From positions 1-16,154 of the forward strand of contig SLPR01000096.1 in assembly GCA_007131895.1 (NCBI GenBank): 16,154 bases of DNA, given 5' to 3'. Below the pieces are notes generated by a model. That model searched no databases. It saw nothing but the letters and a program-made list of their open reading frames with translations, and was not told where the DNA came from. The stretch's first letter is position 1, and each line of letters starts with the position of its first letter. A program made the translations under genes and the position numbers. This document shows, in pieces, positions 15,658 to 16,154 of this stretch. Source of the stretch: Bacteroidales bacterium. GTDB taxonomy: Bacteria > Bacteroidota > Bacteroidia > Bacteroidales > UBA7960.

Positions 15658-15687
15658 AAAAAAACGGCACACAAAAAATGTGTGCCG
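15658..15687 (-). terminator. Rho-independent terminator of the type IX substrate gene
   Basis: CGGCACACA (15665-15673) pairs exactly with TGTGTGCCG (15679-15687) around a 5-base loop. On the - strand the stem is followed by seven T (complement of the A-run 15658-15664). It lies 36 bases past the stop codon of the gene at 15724 and isolates it from the nuclease gene. Confidence 0.88.
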
Positions 15688-15723
15688 CGCTCTTGTGAAT
15701 ATGGTATTATAAAGCAAAAAATA

Positions 15724-16154
15724 TCAGAAAGCGAATTTGGCACTTACTACACCCACCCTATTGGAGAAGCGGGCAATATAAGACCCTTTTGCCAGTGGCA
15801 GGCTGACCTGCCCGTTGGCATACTGCGAAAGAATTAAACGACCCTGAAGGTCAAAAATCTCCAGCATACCTGCCTCCTGTCCGGGGGTTACGATGAATAA
15901 CCCCGACTGGTTTTTTACCACGTTGATTTTCATGTTGCCGCCTTCTTCGCCAAAATAGGCCGCCACAGGGCCAAAGAATTCAAAGGCACCGTCAAAATCC
16001 ATCTGCTTCAGGCGATAGTAATTGACACCATCCATGGGTAATTGATCGAGGAAGGAGTAATGCAGCAATCCATTATGATTGTAATTTCCTTCCACAAACC
16101 CAATGGGCTGCCATACTCCCATTCCTTCATCAAGCCGCTGGATCTCAAAGCCCA
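15724..16154 (-). CDS. Type IX secretion substrate, C-terminal part (5' end beyond the window)
   Basis: About 142 residues are visible and the frame stays open to the window edge, so the gene begins to the right. The first part has the pattern GFEIQRLDEGMGVWQPIGFVEG, then HYSFLDQLPMDGVNYYRLKQMDFDG, the Ig-like module that commonly precedes the sorting signal in Bacteroidota secreted proteins. The last about 69 residues are a type A type IX sorting domain: MKINVVKN, LEIFDLQGRLIL, LAKGSYIARF and the terminal VVSAKFAF. Such proteins cross the outer membrane through the PorV/SprA machinery and have the tail removed or anchored. The working domain of the protein is outside the window, so its function cannot be stated. 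Confidence 0.85.
   Translation of the reverse strand, partial: GFEIQRLDEGMGVWQPIGFVEGNYNHNGLLHYSFLDQLPMDGVNYYRLKQMDFDGAFEFFGPVAAYFGEEGGNMKINVVKNQSGLFIVTPGQEAGMLEIFDLQGRLILSQYANGQVSLPLAKGSYIARFSNRVGVVSAKFAF

Noticed and set aside
15587..15670. N-terminal extension of the ATP-cone nuclease to 15670
   Set aside because: The extra 28 residues are unlike the family start, would run into the - strand terminator stem at 15665-15687, and would place the putative -7 element inside the gene.
1..16154. Mobile element, CRISPR, tRNA or rRNA content
   Set aside because: No transposase or integrase motif, no regularly spaced repeats, and no tRNA or rRNA sequence was recognised on either strand.

Overview
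The window comes from a member of the Bacteroidota. It carries a SusC/SusD pair, many lipoproteins whose lipidated cysteine is followed by acidic residues, A/T-rich leaders without a Shine-Dalgarno sequence, and a type IX secretion C-terminal domain at the right edge. Genus and species cannot be read from the sequence.

Positions 96-13083 form one co-directional polysaccharide utilisation locus (PUL) on the + strand, most likely for beta-1,3-glucan (laminarin-type). The order is: PKD-containing surface lipoprotein with a C-terminal carbohydrate-binding-like domain (96-1592); GH16 endo-beta-glucanase lipoprotein (1726-2853); SusC-like TonB-dependent transporter (2943-6041); SusD-like lipoprotein (6063-7619); GH3 beta-glucosidase lipoprotein (7817-10075); sugar-porter MFS permease (10115-11683); clan GH-A lipoprotein glycosidase resembling GH158 (11764-13083). 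A strong rho-independent terminator (13200-13256) closes it. The inferred flow is surface capture and cutting (PKD protein, GH16, possibly GH158-like), outer-membrane import of oligosaccharides (SusC/SusD), periplasmic trimming to glucose (GH3), then inner-membrane uptake (MFS). No regulator (HTCS, AraC, ECF sigma/anti-sigma) lies in the window; the locus may start further left.

Two of the longer gaps inside the PUL hold strong RNA hairpins without U-tracts: a tandem pair before the GH16 gene (1601-1685), and a three-hairpin leader between susD and the GH3 gene (7639-7778). These are the best candidates here for undescribed post-transcriptional control.

From 13304 the content is unrelated to the PUL: a DUF429 predicted nuclease on the - strand (13304-14029), a divergent unrecognised small lipoprotein (14110-14652), a degenerate short intergenic repeat (14674-14737), an ATP-cone/PD-(D/E)xK nuclease fusion on the - strand (14741-15586), a - strand terminator (15658-15687), and the 3' end of a type IX secretion substrate (15724 to the edge). 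No tRNA, rRNA, CRISPR array, transposase or attachment site was seen. No gene-free stretch exceeds 300 bases; the longest, 13084-13303, holds the PUL terminator.
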